From: an uncultured Erythrobacter sp.
Lineage (GTDB): Bacteria > Pseudomonadota > Alphaproteobacteria > Sphingomonadales > Sphingomonadaceae
NCBI GenBank assembly: GCA_947493165.1
Contig: CANLPY010000001.1
Span: 124,001 to 188,000 of the forward strand
Reading direction: 5' to 3'
DNA: 64,000 bases
The notes beneath the pieces are model-generated. The model was not told the origin of the DNA, did no database searches, and saw only the letters and a list, made by a program, of their open reading frames with translations. The position numbers and the translations under genes were made by a program. Positions within the stretch are counted from its first letter, which is position 1; each line of letters begins with the position of its first letter. This document shows positions 43,299 to 53,209 of this stretch, in pieces.

Positions 43299-43859
43299 AT
43301 GAAAAAGACTGCCAATAAGCCGCAAATGTCGAAAGAAACCCTTTTGCCGCTGCTTGCAAGTCACGTGCTTCAGCATGGAATGGGCGGGGCAAGCCTGCGG
43401 CCTCTGGCAAAGGCGGCTGGGACCAGCGACCGGATGCTGATCTATCATTTTGGCAATAAAGAACAACTGGTTAGCGATTTGCTGCGCCATATCGCTGGGG
43501 TGTATTCCGCTGCGCTCGATGCCGGGATGGGTGAAGAGCGCGCGACCACGCGCCAGCAGTGCGCTGCCCGCATCCTTGCGCAAGGCCGTGAACCCATGAT
43601 GCAGCCGTTTATGGCCCTATGGTGGGAGATTGTTGCCGGCGCAGCGCGCGGCAAAGCTGGCTATCGCGAGGCGGGAGAAAGCATGATGAGCGAGCTGCTC
43701 GAATGGCTCGAATCGCAAATGCCCGAAGGTGATCCTGATCCCGTCGGCGGCGCGCGCTATCTGCTCACCTTGATTGAAGGCACATTGATGCTGGGCACAG
43801 TCGGCCATGCACGCACCGCACGTGAAGGACTGCTTGCGAGCGACCTCGCGCCAAACTAA
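43299..43859 (+). CDS. TetR-family transcriptional regulator
   Basis: A 186 aa TetR protein: N-terminal HTH SKETLLPLLASHVLQHG...SLRPLAKAAGTSDRMLIYHF (recognition helix after the TetR motif), then a helical ligand/dimer domain typical of the family. The two palindromes upstream are candidate operators for it. It starts 73 bases from the divergent membrane-protein gene and is followed 11 bases later by metZ, with which it could share a transcript. The effector ligand is unknown. Confidence 0.9.
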   Translation: MKKTANKPQMSKETLLPLLASHVLQHGMGGASLRPLAKAAGTSDRMLIYHFGNKEQLVSDLLRHIAGVYSAALDAGMGEERATTRQQCAARILAQGREPMMQPFMALWWEIVAGAARGKAGYREAGESMMSELLEWLESQMPEGDPDPVGGARYLLTLIEGTLMLGTVGHARTAREGLLASDLAPN

Positions 43860-43869
43860 GCGTGCGCTT

Positions 43870-45087
43870 ATGAAAAAGACCACTGGAATGGACCGCGCAG
43901 CGACGCGCAATTGGCGTGCAGCAACCCGCGCAGTGCGCGGCGGCACATGGCGCACCGAACATGGCGAGACGAGTGAGGCTTTATTCCTCACCTCTGGCTA
44001 TACCTATGACGACGCGCAAACCGTCGCCGACCGGTTTGCAGGCGATGCTGAGGGCATGACCTATTCCCGCCTGCAAAACCCAACAGTGGCAATGCTGGAA
44101 GAACGGATTGCGCTGCTTGAAGGGGCGCAGGCCTGCCGCGCGCAAGCAAGCGGGATGGCGGCGATGACGGCGGCGTTGCTGTGCCAGCTTTCTGCGGGCG
44201 ATCATGTGGTGGCCGCGCGCGCCGCGTTTGGATCGTGCCGCTGGCTGGTTGATAACCTTCTGCCGAAGTTCGGAATTGAAACCAGCGTGATTGACAGTGC
44301 CGATGATGCCGCGTGGGAGGCCGCAATCCGCCCAAATACTAAGGTTTTCTTCTTTGAAACGCCGGCCAATCCGACGCTGGATATAGTTGACCTTAAGCAT
44401 GTCTGCGATCTCGCCAAGGCGCATGGCATCACGACGGTGGTCGACAATGCCTTTGCCTCGCCAGCACTCCAGCGTCCGATGGAATTCGGCGCGGACGTTG
44501 TTGCCTACAGCGCGACCAAATTGATGGATGGGCAGGGCCGCGTGCTGGCAGGCGCGATTTGCGGGAGCGAGGAATGGATCAATGAAACGCTGATGCCGTT
44601 TCAGCGCAACACCGGACCGACCATTGCGGCGTTCAACGCTTGGGTCGTTCACAAGGGGCTAGAGACGCTGGGCCTGCGCGCGCACAAGCAAAGCGAACAA
44701 GCGGTTGCGCTGGGTAAATTTTTGGAGCCGCGCGTGCAAAAGTCAGGCGGACACATGCTGCATCCCGGCCTGCCTAGCCATCCGCGCCATAACCTCGCGA
44801 TGGCTCAGATGGACGCGACCGGGCCAATCTTTGCCTTTGATGTGCAGAGCCGCGCCCGCGCTTTCGCAATCCTCGATGCGCTAGAACTAATTGATATATC
44901 CAACAACATTGGTGATGCGCGCAGCCTGCTGTGTCACCCAGCTAGCACCACCCACGCCAATATGGGCGACGAGGCGCGCGCCGAAATGGGTGTGACCGAG
45001 GGGCTGCTGCGGATTAATGTGGGACTGGAAGATCTGGCTGATCTCACAGAGGATATGGATCAAGCTCTGGCTGCTGCTGGTCTTTGA
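43870..45087 (+). CDS. metZ: O-succinylhomoserine sulfhydrylase MetZ
   Basis: A 405 aa fold-I PLP enzyme of the Cys/Met metabolism family. The PLP-lysine is in YSATKLMDGQG and the phosphate-binding ASGMAAMTA motif lies near residue 95. The N-terminal block TRAVRGGTWRTEHGETSEAL is typical of O-succinylhomoserine sulfhydrylases, which form homocysteine directly from sulfide. The ATG at 43870 was chosen over the longer frame that overlaps the TetR gene. It lies 11 bases after TetR. No SAM riboswitch was seen upstream because that space is coding. Confidence 0.93.
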   Translation: MKKTTGMDRAATRNWRAATRAVRGGTWRTEHGETSEALFLTSGYTYDDAQTVADRFAGDAEGMTYSRLQNPTVAMLEERIALLEGAQACRAQASGMAAMTAALLCQLSAGDHVVAARAAFGSCRWLVDNLLPKFGIETSVIDSADDAAWEAAIRPNTKVFFFETPANPTLDIVDLKHVCDLAKAHGITTVVDNAFASPALQRPMEFGADVVAYSATKLMDGQGRVLAGAICGSEEWINETLMPFQRNTGPTIAAFNAWVVHKGLETLGLRAHKQSEQAVALGKFLEPRVQKSGGHMLHPGLPSHPRHNLAMAQMDATGPIFAFDVQSRARAFAILDALELIDISNNIGDARSLLCHPASTTHANMGDEARAEMGVTEGLLRINVGLEDLADLTEDMDQALAAAGL

Positions 45088-45235
45088 TCGCCACGATCTA
45101 AACGCCGACATTGGGCGCTGTATTGCTCAACCGTTGGCGCAATTGCGCCGCAGTCGCAACAAAGAGCATTAGGTATGAATGAAGTCTTTTTGGCGTAGCC
45201 TATCCGATTATGTATCTTGGTCTGATTGAGCGCTT

Positions 45236-45598
45236 TCAGCGCCGGTTGCGGTTTCGCACCGGCTCGCAGGCTATCCCATCAAAATCGCCGTCCAACTCGA
45301 CTCTATAACCCGGTTGCCCGCGATAAATCGGTGCAACACCGGCGCGCCATGCGGCGCCGCAATTGGGATAATAGACGCGCGAGCTATTCGGCGATTTCGA
45401 AACCGGTTCCATTGGGGCTTCGCTCGCGCCTTCTTTGGGTGGCGGTGTAGTGCAGCGCAACTCTCGGGTTACGCGATCTTGCACGCAAACGGGCTTTGCT
45501 TGTTCTACTTTTTGCGGTTCAACCGGCTGTGCAAGAGTCACTACAGGGAACAGACATGTGGACGTAAGTCCAACCAAAAAGGGCGGTATTCGATCCAT
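45236..45598 (-). CDS. Exported Excalibur-domain protein
   Basis: A 120 aa protein with a signal peptide (hydrophobic residues 6-22, cleavage near TLAQ), a Pro-rich linker and a C-terminal Excalibur domain: YYPNCGAAW, then YRGQPGYRVELDGDFDGIAC. The Asp-rich loop DGDFDGIAC is the putative Ca2+-binding DxDxDG motif and the two Cys form the conserved disulfide. It faces the periplasm. Gaps on either side (45088-45235 and 45599-45805) hold no recognisable gene. Function unknown; Excalibur domains occur in cell-envelope proteins. Confidence 0.85.
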   Translation of the reverse strand: MDRIPPFLVGLTSTCLFPVVTLAQPVEPQKVEQAKPVCVQDRVTRELRCTTPPPKEGASEAPMEPVSKSPNSSRVYYPNCGAAWRAGVAPIYRGQPGYRVELDGDFDGIACEPVRNRNRR

Positions 45599-45805
45599 AG
45601 CGACGAGATGTATACAACGATTGACCCACTTTTGATAGGTCTACGCCGCTCATTTTCCCGGCCTGTGGTGAGACTGGACATATCCAAATCAAGCCTTTTA
45701 TGAATACGCATTCGTGAGATTGTGCGATGCGGCATTGCGCTCTAAAGGCGCGGGGAACGTTTACTGAGCGCGTCGCTCACCAAGCTTACAGATCTGGAAT
45801 TTCTT

Positions 45806-47320
45806 ATGACCGCCGATGCCTCTTTCGCGGAGACATTCAAACGCGATTGGTTCGCGCAGCCGCGCGCAGACATCCTTGCTGGGATCGTGGTGGCGCTGGC
45901 GCTGATCCCGGAAGCGATTGGCTTTGCCCTGATCGCAGGCGTCGATCCTAGCGTTGGCCTTTATGCCAGCGTCGCCATTGCGATGGTGATTGCCTTTACC
46001 GGTGGGCGTCCCGGCATGATTTCCGCAGCGACTGCTGCCGTTGCTGTGGTGGTCATCCCGCTGGTGGACGAATACGGCGTCGATTACCTGTTTGCAGCGA
46101 CCATTTTGATGGGAATTTTCCAAGGGATAGCGGCGCTTTTGCGGCTCGACCTGTTGATGCAATTCGTCAGCCGCAGCGTGATTACAGGCTTTGTAAATGC
46201 GCTCGCGATCCTGATTTTCATGGCGCAAATCCCGCAACTCTTGCCCGGTAATGAAGGCGTCGGCCCGTGGACGTGGGTCATGGTCGCCGCCGGTCTTGCG
46301 ATCATCTACGGCTTTCCGCGCATCACCAAGGCTGTGCCAAGCCCGCTGGTCGCAATTGTTTTGCTGACAGCAGCGGCGGTGTTCTGGGGTATGCCTGTCA
46401 ACAATGTCGCGGGCGAGGGTACGTTGCCCGATGGTCTGCCGACGTTCGCTCTGCCAGACGTGCCGCTGACTTGGGAGACGTTCCAAATCATTGCGCCATA
46501 CTCGCTCACGATGGCGGCGGTCGGCTTGCTCGAAAGCCTGCTAACCGCGCAAATCGTCGACGATATGACTCATACTGAGAGCAACAAACGCCGTGAAAGC
46601 GGCGGCCAAGGCGTCGCCAACATTGTTGCCGCATGTTTCGGCGGCATGGGCGGCTGCGCGATGATAGGTCAGTCGGTGATTAACGTCGCCTCTGGTGGAC
46701 GAGGCCGCTTGTCGACCTTCACCGCAGGCGCATTCCTGCTGTTCCTGCTCACCGTGCTCGGCAGTTATGTTGGCCAAGTGCCAATGCCAGCGTTGGTGGC
46801 GGTGATGATCATGGTCAGCATCGGCACGTTTAGCTGGAATTCGATCCCGAACCTGCGCCGACACCCACCGACCAGTTCGTTCGTTATGGTCGCGACGGTC
46901 GTTGTCGTGGTGTGGACGCATGACTTGGCGCTAGGCGTGCTGGTCGGAGTGCTTCTGTCGGGCATATTCTTCGCGCAGAAGGTCAAGAACTTCTTTAAGG
47001 TGGAGCGTGTGAGACGCCCGCACAGCGCGCTCTATGTTGTGACGGGGGAAATCTTCTTCGCCAGTGTCGACAAATTCATGGAAAAGCTTGGGCCAGAAAG
47101 CCAATATGATGACGCTGCGCACCATGTTGTGATCGACGTTTCGCGCGCGCATTTCTGGGATATTTCCGCGATTGGCGCGCTGGAAAAGGCGGTCGATCGG
47201 ATGCGCCGCAACGGGCGGCACACGCGCATTGTGGGCCTGAACGCGGCGAGCGCCGACTTGTTTGACAAGTTCGCGCTGGAAGATCGCACCGGTCTTGAGA
47301 TTGGGTTGGCTCCTCACTAA
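45806..47320 (+). CDS. SulP-family anion transporter
   Basis: A 504 aa SulP/SLC26 transporter: a membrane domain of about 14 helices starting at [29 protein letters not shown], the [12 protein letters not shown] motif, and a C-terminal cytosolic STAS domain (about residues 395-500; [17 protein letters not shown]). Bacterial SulP proteins import sulfate, bicarbonate or dicarboxylates; no sulfate-assimilation genes adjoin, so the substrate is open. The start ATG 45806 follows a TGGA-type site. It stands alone before the hydrolase gene. Confidence 0.92.
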   Translation: MTADASFAETFKRDWFAQPRADILAGIVVALALIPEAIGFALIAGVDPSVGLYASVAIAMVIAFTGGRPGMISAATAAVAVVVIPLVDEYGVDYLFAATILMGIFQGIAALLRLDLLMQFVSRSVITGFVNALAILIFMAQIPQLLPGNEGVGPWTWVMVAAGLAIIYGFPRITKAVPSPLVAIVLLTAAAVFWGMPVNNVAGEGTLPDGLPTFALPDVPLTWETFQIIAPYSLTMAAVGLLESLLTAQIVDDMTHTESNKRRESGGQGVANIVAACFGGMGGCAMIGQSVINVASGGRGRLSTFTAGAFLLFLLTVLGSYVGQVPMPALVAVMIMVSIGTFSWNSIPNLRRHPPTSSFVMVATVVVVVWTHDLALGVLVGVLLSGIFFAQKVKNFFKVERVRRPHSALYVVTGEIFFASVDKFMEKLGPESQYDDAAHHVVIDVSRAHFWDISAIGALEKAVDRMRRNGRHTRIVGLNAASADLFDKFALEDRTGLEIGLAPH

Positions 47321-47426
47321 GTCACAAAGGACGCGCAGCGCTGGCTTTCACGATCATTCAACCAGCTTACAACTCGGCAAGTTGAACCTCATTCGTCGCC
47401 CCGAACTGTGGATAGGGAAATTTGAT

Positions 47427-48482
47427 ATGGTGCGGAAAACCCAGACACTTTCGGGTGCTATCCTCCTGGGTCTCCTGGCGGCATCCGTGAATATTTCCGC
47501 TGCTGATGCACAAAACGTCGAGCGCGGCGAGGCGAGCGCTCAGACGAAATACATTTACGAACAACGCGTGGCGATAAAGACCATCGACGAACGTGAATTG
47601 GTCTACTTTCTTGACCGTCCCGAAACGGATGAGAAGGTCCCGCTATTGATCATGGTCGACGGATCAAGTTGTATTGGCCAACTGCGTCCGACCATCCGCT
47701 ATAGCTATCGGCCCGGCAACAATCGCCCGATCAAATATGCGCGGGTCATGGTGGAAAAGCCCGGCGTTGCTCATGATGCCGGCTATCCGTCCGAGTGCAG
47801 CGAGGAATTTCTCAAACACTACACGATGGACCAGAGGGTCATTGACCACCTGCGCGTGTTGCAACACCTTCGCAGGAGCGGTGCCGACTGGTGGAACGGC
47901 GAAGTGATGATCTGGGGTTGGTCCGATGGTGGAGACATCGCGGTGCAGCTGACTGCCTATTACCCGAACGTCACACGCGCAGTATTGGGGGCAATGGGCG
48001 GTGGTTACACGATGGCAGAACACTTTCAGGATTTCTGGATTTGCCCTGAGGAGCGCTTGAAAGAGAAGCGCGAAGACTGTCTGGCGTCTCTCAACGAACA
48101 ATTTCAGCAAATGGTCGACAACCCGACCTGGACCAAGACCTGGTCAGGAAAGGATAACAGTTGGAAAGTGTGGCCTACGCGCCTTTTCGCGCGTCACTCG
48201 CAAGTGCTTAAGGACAATCAGGTTCCGATACTCATCGTCCATGGTGAAAAGGACTACGATTCCACTCCGGTTCAAAGCGCACGCAAACTGGTCGAGCTGC
48301 TCAAGGAAAGCGGCAATTCGTCCTATACCTATTGGGAAGTGCCGGGGATGGGGCACGGCGCGGGCAAACTGCCCGCAGCGCAGAAAGAGGCGTTCAAAAC
48401 TGCCATGCTTCACTGGGTACTGGGTGTGGATCCGGGGCCGGGTGGCCCTCCTGATTTTGGAGCGCAGCTCGTTTCGGAATAG
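47427..48482 (+). CDS. Exported alpha/beta-hydrolase
   Basis: A 351 aa protein with a signal peptide (LLGLLAASVNISAADAQ) and an alpha/beta-hydrolase fold. The nucleophile elbow is IWGWSDGGD (G-W-S-D-G), the acid may be the Asp in GEKDYDSTPV, and the catalytic His is in VPGMGHGAG. Four or more Cys in the mature part suggest disulfides and a periplasmic or secreted location. The substrate is unknown; the shape is closest to dienelactone-hydrolase/prolyl-oligopeptidase-like proteins. An earlier in-frame start reaches into sulP; the ATG at 47427 gives the signal peptide. Confidence 0.85.
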   Translation: MVRKTQTLSGAILLGLLAASVNISAADAQNVERGEASAQTKYIYEQRVAIKTIDERELVYFLDRPETDEKVPLLIMVDGSSCIGQLRPTIRYSYRPGNNRPIKYARVMVEKPGVAHDAGYPSECSEEFLKHYTMDQRVIDHLRVLQHLRRSGADWWNGEVMIWGWSDGGDIAVQLTAYYPNVTRAVLGAMGGGYTMAEHFQDFWICPEERLKEKREDCLASLNEQFQQMVDNPTWTKTWSGKDNSWKVWPTRLFARHSQVLKDNQVPILIVHGEKDYDSTPVQSARKLVELLKESGNSSYTYWEVPGMGHGAGKLPAAQKEAFKTAMLHWVLGVDPGPGGPPDFGAQLVSE

Positions 48483-48607
48483 GTCAGTTTGCAGCCCCGC
48501 ATAGATTTGGTCCATCTGGTCGAAATGCGCCCTTGCAGAAAACTCCGGCGATTGGCCTTGCCTCAACATGGTCTCCATGCGACCCACCACCATAAGGGAG
48601 ATAACAT

Positions 48608-49237
48608 ATGGCTAACCGCGTTGAACTGACGTTCGATTTTGTAAGCCCCAATGCCTATCTGGTGTGGTGGCCGCTGCGCGATGTGCTGCGCCGGACCGGG
48701 GCAGAACTTGATGTGGTCCCCATCTTCCTTGGCGGAATGCACAAGCTTACCGGCAACGCCCCGCCGATGATCCGCAACAAAGATGTCAAGGGCAAGGTTG
48801 AGTATGACATGCTCGAAATGCAGCGCTTCATCGCCCGGCACAATCTCGACAAGTTTCGGATGCACCCGCAATTTCCGTTCAATTCCATCACCCTGCAGCG
48901 GATGCTTTTCGCCGCAGATCAGGACGGGCGCGGTGTGCAATTTACCGAAGCAATGCTGCCCGCAATTTGGGAGCAAGGCGTCGATGTGCTCAATCCAGAG
49001 ACTCTAGGCGCGGCAATCGCGGCGGCAGGCTTTGACGCTCAGGATCTGTTCGCGCGTTCGCAGACGGACGAAGTCAAGCAAGGGCTCGTCGCAAACACTT
49101 CAAATGCGGTGGAGCGCGGCGCGTTTGGCATTCCCACTATGTTCGTCGGCAAAACGGGCGCCGACCGATCCACCTTTGAGATGTTCTTCGGTAAAGAGCG
49201 CTTGGATCAGATTGAGGAAGAACTCGTGAAGGGCTGA
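48608..49237 (+). CDS. 2-hydroxychromene-2-carboxylate isomerase family (DsbA-like fold)
   Basis: A 209 aa kappa-GST-like protein with the DsbA thioredoxin fold. The active-site Ser in FDFVSPNAYL and the C-terminal ERGAFGIPTMFVG motif (cis-Pro) match HCCA isomerases, which act on naphthalene-degradation intermediates with glutathione, though many homologs have other roles. No aromatic-ring degradation genes are nearby. The start ATG 48608 has AAGGGAG six bases upstream. It lies after the hydrolase with 125 bases between them. Confidence 0.9.
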   Translation: MANRVELTFDFVSPNAYLVWWPLRDVLRRTGAELDVVPIFLGGMHKLTGNAPPMIRNKDVKGKVEYDMLEMQRFIARHNLDKFRMHPQFPFNSITLQRMLFAADQDGRGVQFTEAMLPAIWEQGVDVLNPETLGAAIAAAGFDAQDLFARSQTDEVKQGLVANTSNAVERGAFGIPTMFVGKTGADRSTFEMFFGKERLDQIEEELVKG

Positions 49238-49446
49238 TATCGCGGGTGGGTTAAATGCTTCAACATACTGAGATTGCTATCAATACCATCGACGCACGCC
49301 AGCTTTGACGGGCCGAAGGGCTCGACCGCATCGGTATAGGCACAGCTACTTAAGCAATCAAATTCGGAGAAATACTGGGATACAGGGTGGATTAAGCGCG
49401 TTGGTGCTCTTGTGAACGCATTGAGAATCGTTACCTTGAGAGATCT

Positions 49447-49848
49447 ATGAAAGAGCTGTTTCAACATGCTGCTGTGACCGACGGGGTAACCGTACGGGTT
49501 GCTGTCAACTTCCTGCCTGAGCAATCTCAGCCAGAGGCGGGAAAGTGGTTTTGGGTCTATCACATCCGTATCGAAAACGGCTCGCATGAGCCATTGCAAT
49601 TGCGGACGCGCCATTGGCGTATCACCGATGCGCGCGGCATGGTGAACCATGTCGATGGCGAAGGTGTTGTGGGTGAGCAGCCCAGCTTAGCGCCGGGTGA
49701 AAGCCACGATTACGTGTCCGGCTGTCCGCTAACCACGCCGCATGGGTCAATGGAAGGGTTTTACACCTTCCTGCGCGGTGATGGATCACCGATCGAAGTG
49801 CGCATACCGTTCTTCCCGCTCGCTGCTCCCGAAACAGCTGACCGCTAA
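49447..49848 (+). CDS. apaG: ApaG
   Basis: A 133 aa ApaG (DUF525) protein with a beta-sandwich fold. Family blocks VRVAVNFLPEQSQPEAGKWF, YHIRIENGSHEPLQLRTRHW, GVVGEQPSLAPGESHDYVSG and SMEGFYTF are all present. Its biochemical role is unsettled (linked to Co2+/Mg2+ resistance and Ap4A). The start ATG 49447 is preceded by a weak site. The 209-base gap before it shows no gene. A LysR gene follows on the same strand. Confidence 0.93.
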   Translation: MKELFQHAAVTDGVTVRVAVNFLPEQSQPEAGKWFWVYHIRIENGSHEPLQLRTRHWRITDARGMVNHVDGEGVVGEQPSLAPGESHDYVSGCPLTTPHGSMEGFYTFLRGDGSPIEVRIPFFPLAAPETADR

Positions 49849-49931
49849 ACCGCCAAGGTTTTGGTTATGAGACATGGCGTCGCATGAGCTGGCGCTTGCA
49901 GCGCGCGTTTGCGCAGCCTAAGTGATCGCGC

Positions 49932-50720
49932 GTGAAAAGAACGCATCTCCCTCTAAATGCGCTGCGCGTTTATGACGCTGCGGCGCGGCACCTCTCCTTC
50001 ACCCGTGCGGCGGATGAATTGGCGGTGACACCAGCAGCCGTTGGGCAACAGATCCGCGCGCTTGAGGATCACCTTGGCGTTGTGCTTTTTCGCCGGACAA
50101 GCAAGGGTTTGGAATTAACGCCTGAAGGCGAGGCGGGGCTTGATCCCTTACGTGAAGGCTTCCTGCAATTTGAGCAAAGCGTGCAGTCAATGCAGGCGGG
50201 CCAAGCGTCCGACCGTTACACTATCGCTGCCCCGCGCGAATTTTATGCGCAGTGGCTTGCCCCGCGCCTCGCAGAATTTCAGGCGGGTGCTGACGGCGTG
50301 CAATATATCATCGTTGCGGACGAGAACGCGGACTTTACCGAGGCAAACCTCGACCTTGCGATTCGCCTGGTGGATGGGCCGGGTGATTTTGAAGGGGTGC
50401 AGCTTGCACCCGCTGAACGCGTGACGGTGGCGGCTCCGGGCGCGCGTGATGCGTGGATCGATTGGCCAGGTGCGGCTCTGCCTGAAGGGACCAAGCCATG
50501 CATCAAAGCTGGTAATCCGGGGCAAGCGCTCAGCTCTGCATTGGCCGGAATGGGGCGCACCGTTTTGCCGCATCCGCTGGTTGCTGAGGCTCTGGAAAAC
50601 GGCAGATTGGAGGCTCTAGATGGGCCGAGCGAGAGCCAGCGCGGATATTGGCTGCTCGCCCCTTTGCCGCAATGGCGGCAGAAAAAGGTGAAGGCGCTGG
50701 TGGAATTTCTGGTCGGGTGA
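49932..50720 (+). CDS. LysR-family regulator, short (GcvA-like)
   Basis: A 262 aa LysR protein starting with a GTG at 49932: HTH LNALRVYDAAARHLSFTRAADELAVTPAAVGQQI (GcvA-like) and a shortened effector domain ending LPQWRQKKVKALVEFLVG. It lacks about 40 residues of typical LysR length, from the second effector lobe. It may be auxiliary or bind a small ligand. It precedes an acetyltransferase on the same strand. Confidence 0.85.
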   Translation: MKRTHLPLNALRVYDAAARHLSFTRAADELAVTPAAVGQQIRALEDHLGVVLFRRTSKGLELTPEGEAGLDPLREGFLQFEQSVQSMQAGQASDRYTIAAPREFYAQWLAPRLAEFQAGADGVQYIIVADENADFTEANLDLAIRLVDGPGDFEGVQLAPAERVTVAAPGARDAWIDWPGAALPEGTKPCIKAGNPGQALSSALAGMGRTVLPHPLVAEALENGRLEALDGPSESQRGYWLLAPLPQWRQKKVKALVEFLVG

Positions 50721-50766
50721 GTTTGTTTGGCTTCAGAAGCCGAAGGCGCAAACGTGAGAAAAACAA

Positions 50767-51294
50767 ATGACCGAAAAACCAACTCCAACTCTTAAAACTT
50801 CGCGCTTGACGCTGCGCCCGCTCAAGCGAGCGGACTGCGCCGCCCTGTTCCCAACCTTCGCGGAACCGCAGCAAAATCTATACATGTCGCGCGCGGAATT
50901 CTCCTCTGAGGAGGAGCTGTGGGGTTGGCTGGCAGAGCCGGGTTGGAATGGGCGAACGTGGATCGGCGAAGACGCGGATGGCGAAGCGGTCGGGCGATTT
51001 GTTTCCATCCCAGCGCATGAAGGCGGCGTTGAAGAAATCGGCTATGTCACTGCGATGCACTGTCAGGGTGAGGGCATAGCGAGCGAAGCCATGCGCGCTC
51101 TTGTCGAACATCTGTTTGCGGCAGATGGCCTGCGCAAACTCACCGCCGAAGTCGATGCCGATAACACCGCCTCGATCAAGCTGCTGGAACGGCTCGGCTT
51201 TACCAAGGAAGCGCATTTGCGGCAGCATGAAACGACGCATATCGGCCTTCGCGATGTGCTGCTCTATGGCCTGTTGGCAGAGGATGCGCGCTAG
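50767..51294 (+). CDS. GNAT acetyltransferase, RimJ/RimL-like
   Basis: A 175 aa GNAT protein of the RimJ/RimL N-acetyltransferase type: N-terminal TSRLTLRPLKRADCAALF, the acetyl-CoA motif A MHCQGEGIASEAMRALVEHL, and the C-terminal ASIKLLERLGFTKEAHLRQ block. The substrate may be a protein N terminus, an amino acid or an antibiotic, and is not predictable. It follows the LysR gene by 46 bases. Confidence 0.87.
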   Translation: MTEKPTPTLKTSRLTLRPLKRADCAALFPTFAEPQQNLYMSRAEFSSEEELWGWLAEPGWNGRTWIGEDADGEAVGRFVSIPAHEGGVEEIGYVTAMHCQGEGIASEAMRALVEHLFAADGLRKLTAEVDADNTASIKLLERLGFTKEAHLRQHETTHIGLRDVLLYGLLAEDAR

Positions 51295-51378
51295 ATTGCG
51301 AGGGTGCTGGCAAAACAAACAAGCCGATTTCGCTTGTAATTCCCACCCAGCTTTGGGAAGCCCTGATCCGCAGGGATA

Positions 51379-53178
51379 ATGATAGAGCTTCCTTCATATC
51401 ACGCGATCGCCGCAATGGTGCTCACAGTGCTGATGTTCGTCGGCTTTGTGCGCGGGCGCATGTCGATTGAGATCGTCTCGCTGCTGACCATCGCGGTCAT
51501 TGCGGTGGGCCTGTATTTCTTCCCACTGCCAGACACGCGCCCGATTGATGGACTGGCCATCGCGTTTGGTGGTTTCGGTCATTATGCGCTCATAACGATC
51601 TGCGCGCTGATGATTATGGGCCGCGGGCTGGTGGTGACCGGTGCGTTGGAACCTGCTGCACGCGTTTTGGAACGCGTTTTCAAGGTGAACCTGCAGCTGG
51701 GCCTGTTGGTCTCGCTCGTCATCGTCTTTTTCCTGTCGATGTTCGTCAACAACACGCCCGTGCTGGTGCTGATGATACCGATCTTTGCCGCTCTCGCAGC
51801 GCGCGGTGCTTTGCCAACATCTAAAACCCTCATGCCGCTTAACGCTGCATCGCTGATCGGCGGATTGGCGACCACCATCGGCACGTCGACCAACATTCTT
51901 GTGGTCTCGATCGCTGTTGATCTGGGCATGCGCGAGATTGGCGTATTTGATTTCACCCCGATTGTGCTGCTCGCAGGATTAGTGGCGCTGCCCTACATGT
52001 GGCTGGTCATGCCGCGTCTGCTGAAAGACAATAAGGTTGCCGCCGATGAGAATGTTCGGCGGTTCCACACCCGTTTGCGGATTGGCGGTGATAGCGATCT
52101 GATTGGTCAGGATTTTGGCGATATTCTGCCTAATCTGCCCAAGGGCATCGTCTTTCATGGCGATCAGACCGGCCCAATGCAGGCGCAGCAACGCATCCAT
52201 ATATCAGGGACGCACGAAGCGTTGGAAGACGCCGTTCGGGAACTGAAGGGAGAGCTGGCGCCGAACTGGGTGCTCGACCGGATTAAGCGCAACGCCTCCG
52301 CTCAAAGCAGCGACATCCTAGTCTTTGAGATGACGGTGACGGCAGATTCGCGGCTGATCACCCGAACCTTGCCATCCTCTGGCATTGCCGACCTTTATGG
52401 CGTGGCGGTGCTGGGCATACACCGGCCTGATCGCTTGCTGGGCGAACGCGATCAATATTCCGACGGCGGCGATCTGCGCATTTCAGAAGGCGACGTTCTG
52501 CTTGTGATGGGTCTGCAGGAAGACTTGCAAGCATTTGCACGCGGCGACAGCCTGCTGATGCTCGAAGGCGCGCGAGAGCTTCCACGCCGGTCCAAAGCCT
52601 TGCTCGCTGCCGGTATAATGGGCTTTTCCGTGTTCACCGCCGCTATTGGTATTTTCCCGATTGCAATTTCTGCGCTGGCAGGCGCGATCCTGATGTTTGT
52701 TACCGGCTGCGTAAAGTTTGACCGGGTGGGCAGGGCGCTTTCAGGCCAAGTCATTGTGCTGGTCGCCGCCAGTATCGCGATTGGCCGCATTATCGATGAA
52801 AGCGGCGCTGCTGCTTGGTTGGGTGAGGCGTTATCGCTTGGCCTTGTCATGTTGCCACCCGCTTTGGTGCTGGCCGCGATCATGGCTTTTGTTACCGTGC
52901 TCACCAATTTCGCATCAAACGCAACCGCAGCAACTGTCGGAACGCCCATTGCGTTCAGCATTGCCGCGCAGCTTGGCCTGCCGGCAGAGCCGCTGGTGCT
53001 CGCCGTGCTGTTCGGATGCAACCTTTGTTACGCCACCCCGATTGCCTATCAGACGAACATGCTGATTATGGCTGAGGGGAATTACGACTTTAAGGATTAC
53101 GTCCGCACCGGAGTGCCTTTGGTGGTGTTGATGGTTGCGACGCTATCCGTGCTGCTGGTGATGACATACGACTTATAA
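51379..53178 (+). CDS. SLC13-family (DASS) transporter with TrkA-C domains
   Basis: A 599 aa SLC13-type permease: helices 1-5, two RCK/TrkA-C-like regulatory domains in the central cytosolic loop (about residues 210-390; SDILVFEMTVTADSRLITRTL), then the second membrane half. Substrate motifs NNTPVLVLMIP (SNT-like) and LTNFASNATAATVGTPIAFS mark the two hairpins. Such proteins import di- or tricarboxylates or sulfate with Na+ or act on ion/amino acid substrates. It probably forms a unit with the amidohydrolase 31 bases downstream. Confidence 0.88.
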   Translation: MIELPSYHAIAAMVLTVLMFVGFVRGRMSIEIVSLLTIAVIAVGLYFFPLPDTRPIDGLAIAFGGFGHYALITICALMIMGRGLVVTGALEPAARVLERVFKVNLQLGLLVSLVIVFFLSMFVNNTPVLVLMIPIFAALAARGALPTSKTLMPLNAASLIGGLATTIGTSTNILVVSIAVDLGMREIGVFDFTPIVLLAGLVALPYMWLVMPRLLKDNKVAADENVRRFHTRLRIGGDSDLIGQDFGDILPNLPKGIVFHGDQTGPMQAQQRIHISGTHEALEDAVRELKGELAPNWVLDRIKRNASAQSSDILVFEMTVTADSRLITRTLPSSGIADLYGVAVLGIHRPDRLLGERDQYSDGGDLRISEGDVLLVMGLQEDLQAFARGDSLLMLEGARELPRRSKALLAAGIMGFSVFTAAIGIFPIAISALAGAILMFVTGCVKFDRVGRALSGQVIVLVAASIAIGRIIDESGAAAWLGEALSLGLVMLPPALVLAAIMAFVTVLTNFASNATAATVGTPIAFSIAAQLGLPAEPLVLAVLFGCNLCYATPIAYQTNMLIMAEGNYDFKDYVRTGVPLVVLMVATLSVLLVMTYDL

Positions 53179-53209
53179 GCAGCGGAAATTTCAAACTGGG
53201 AGAAACTTG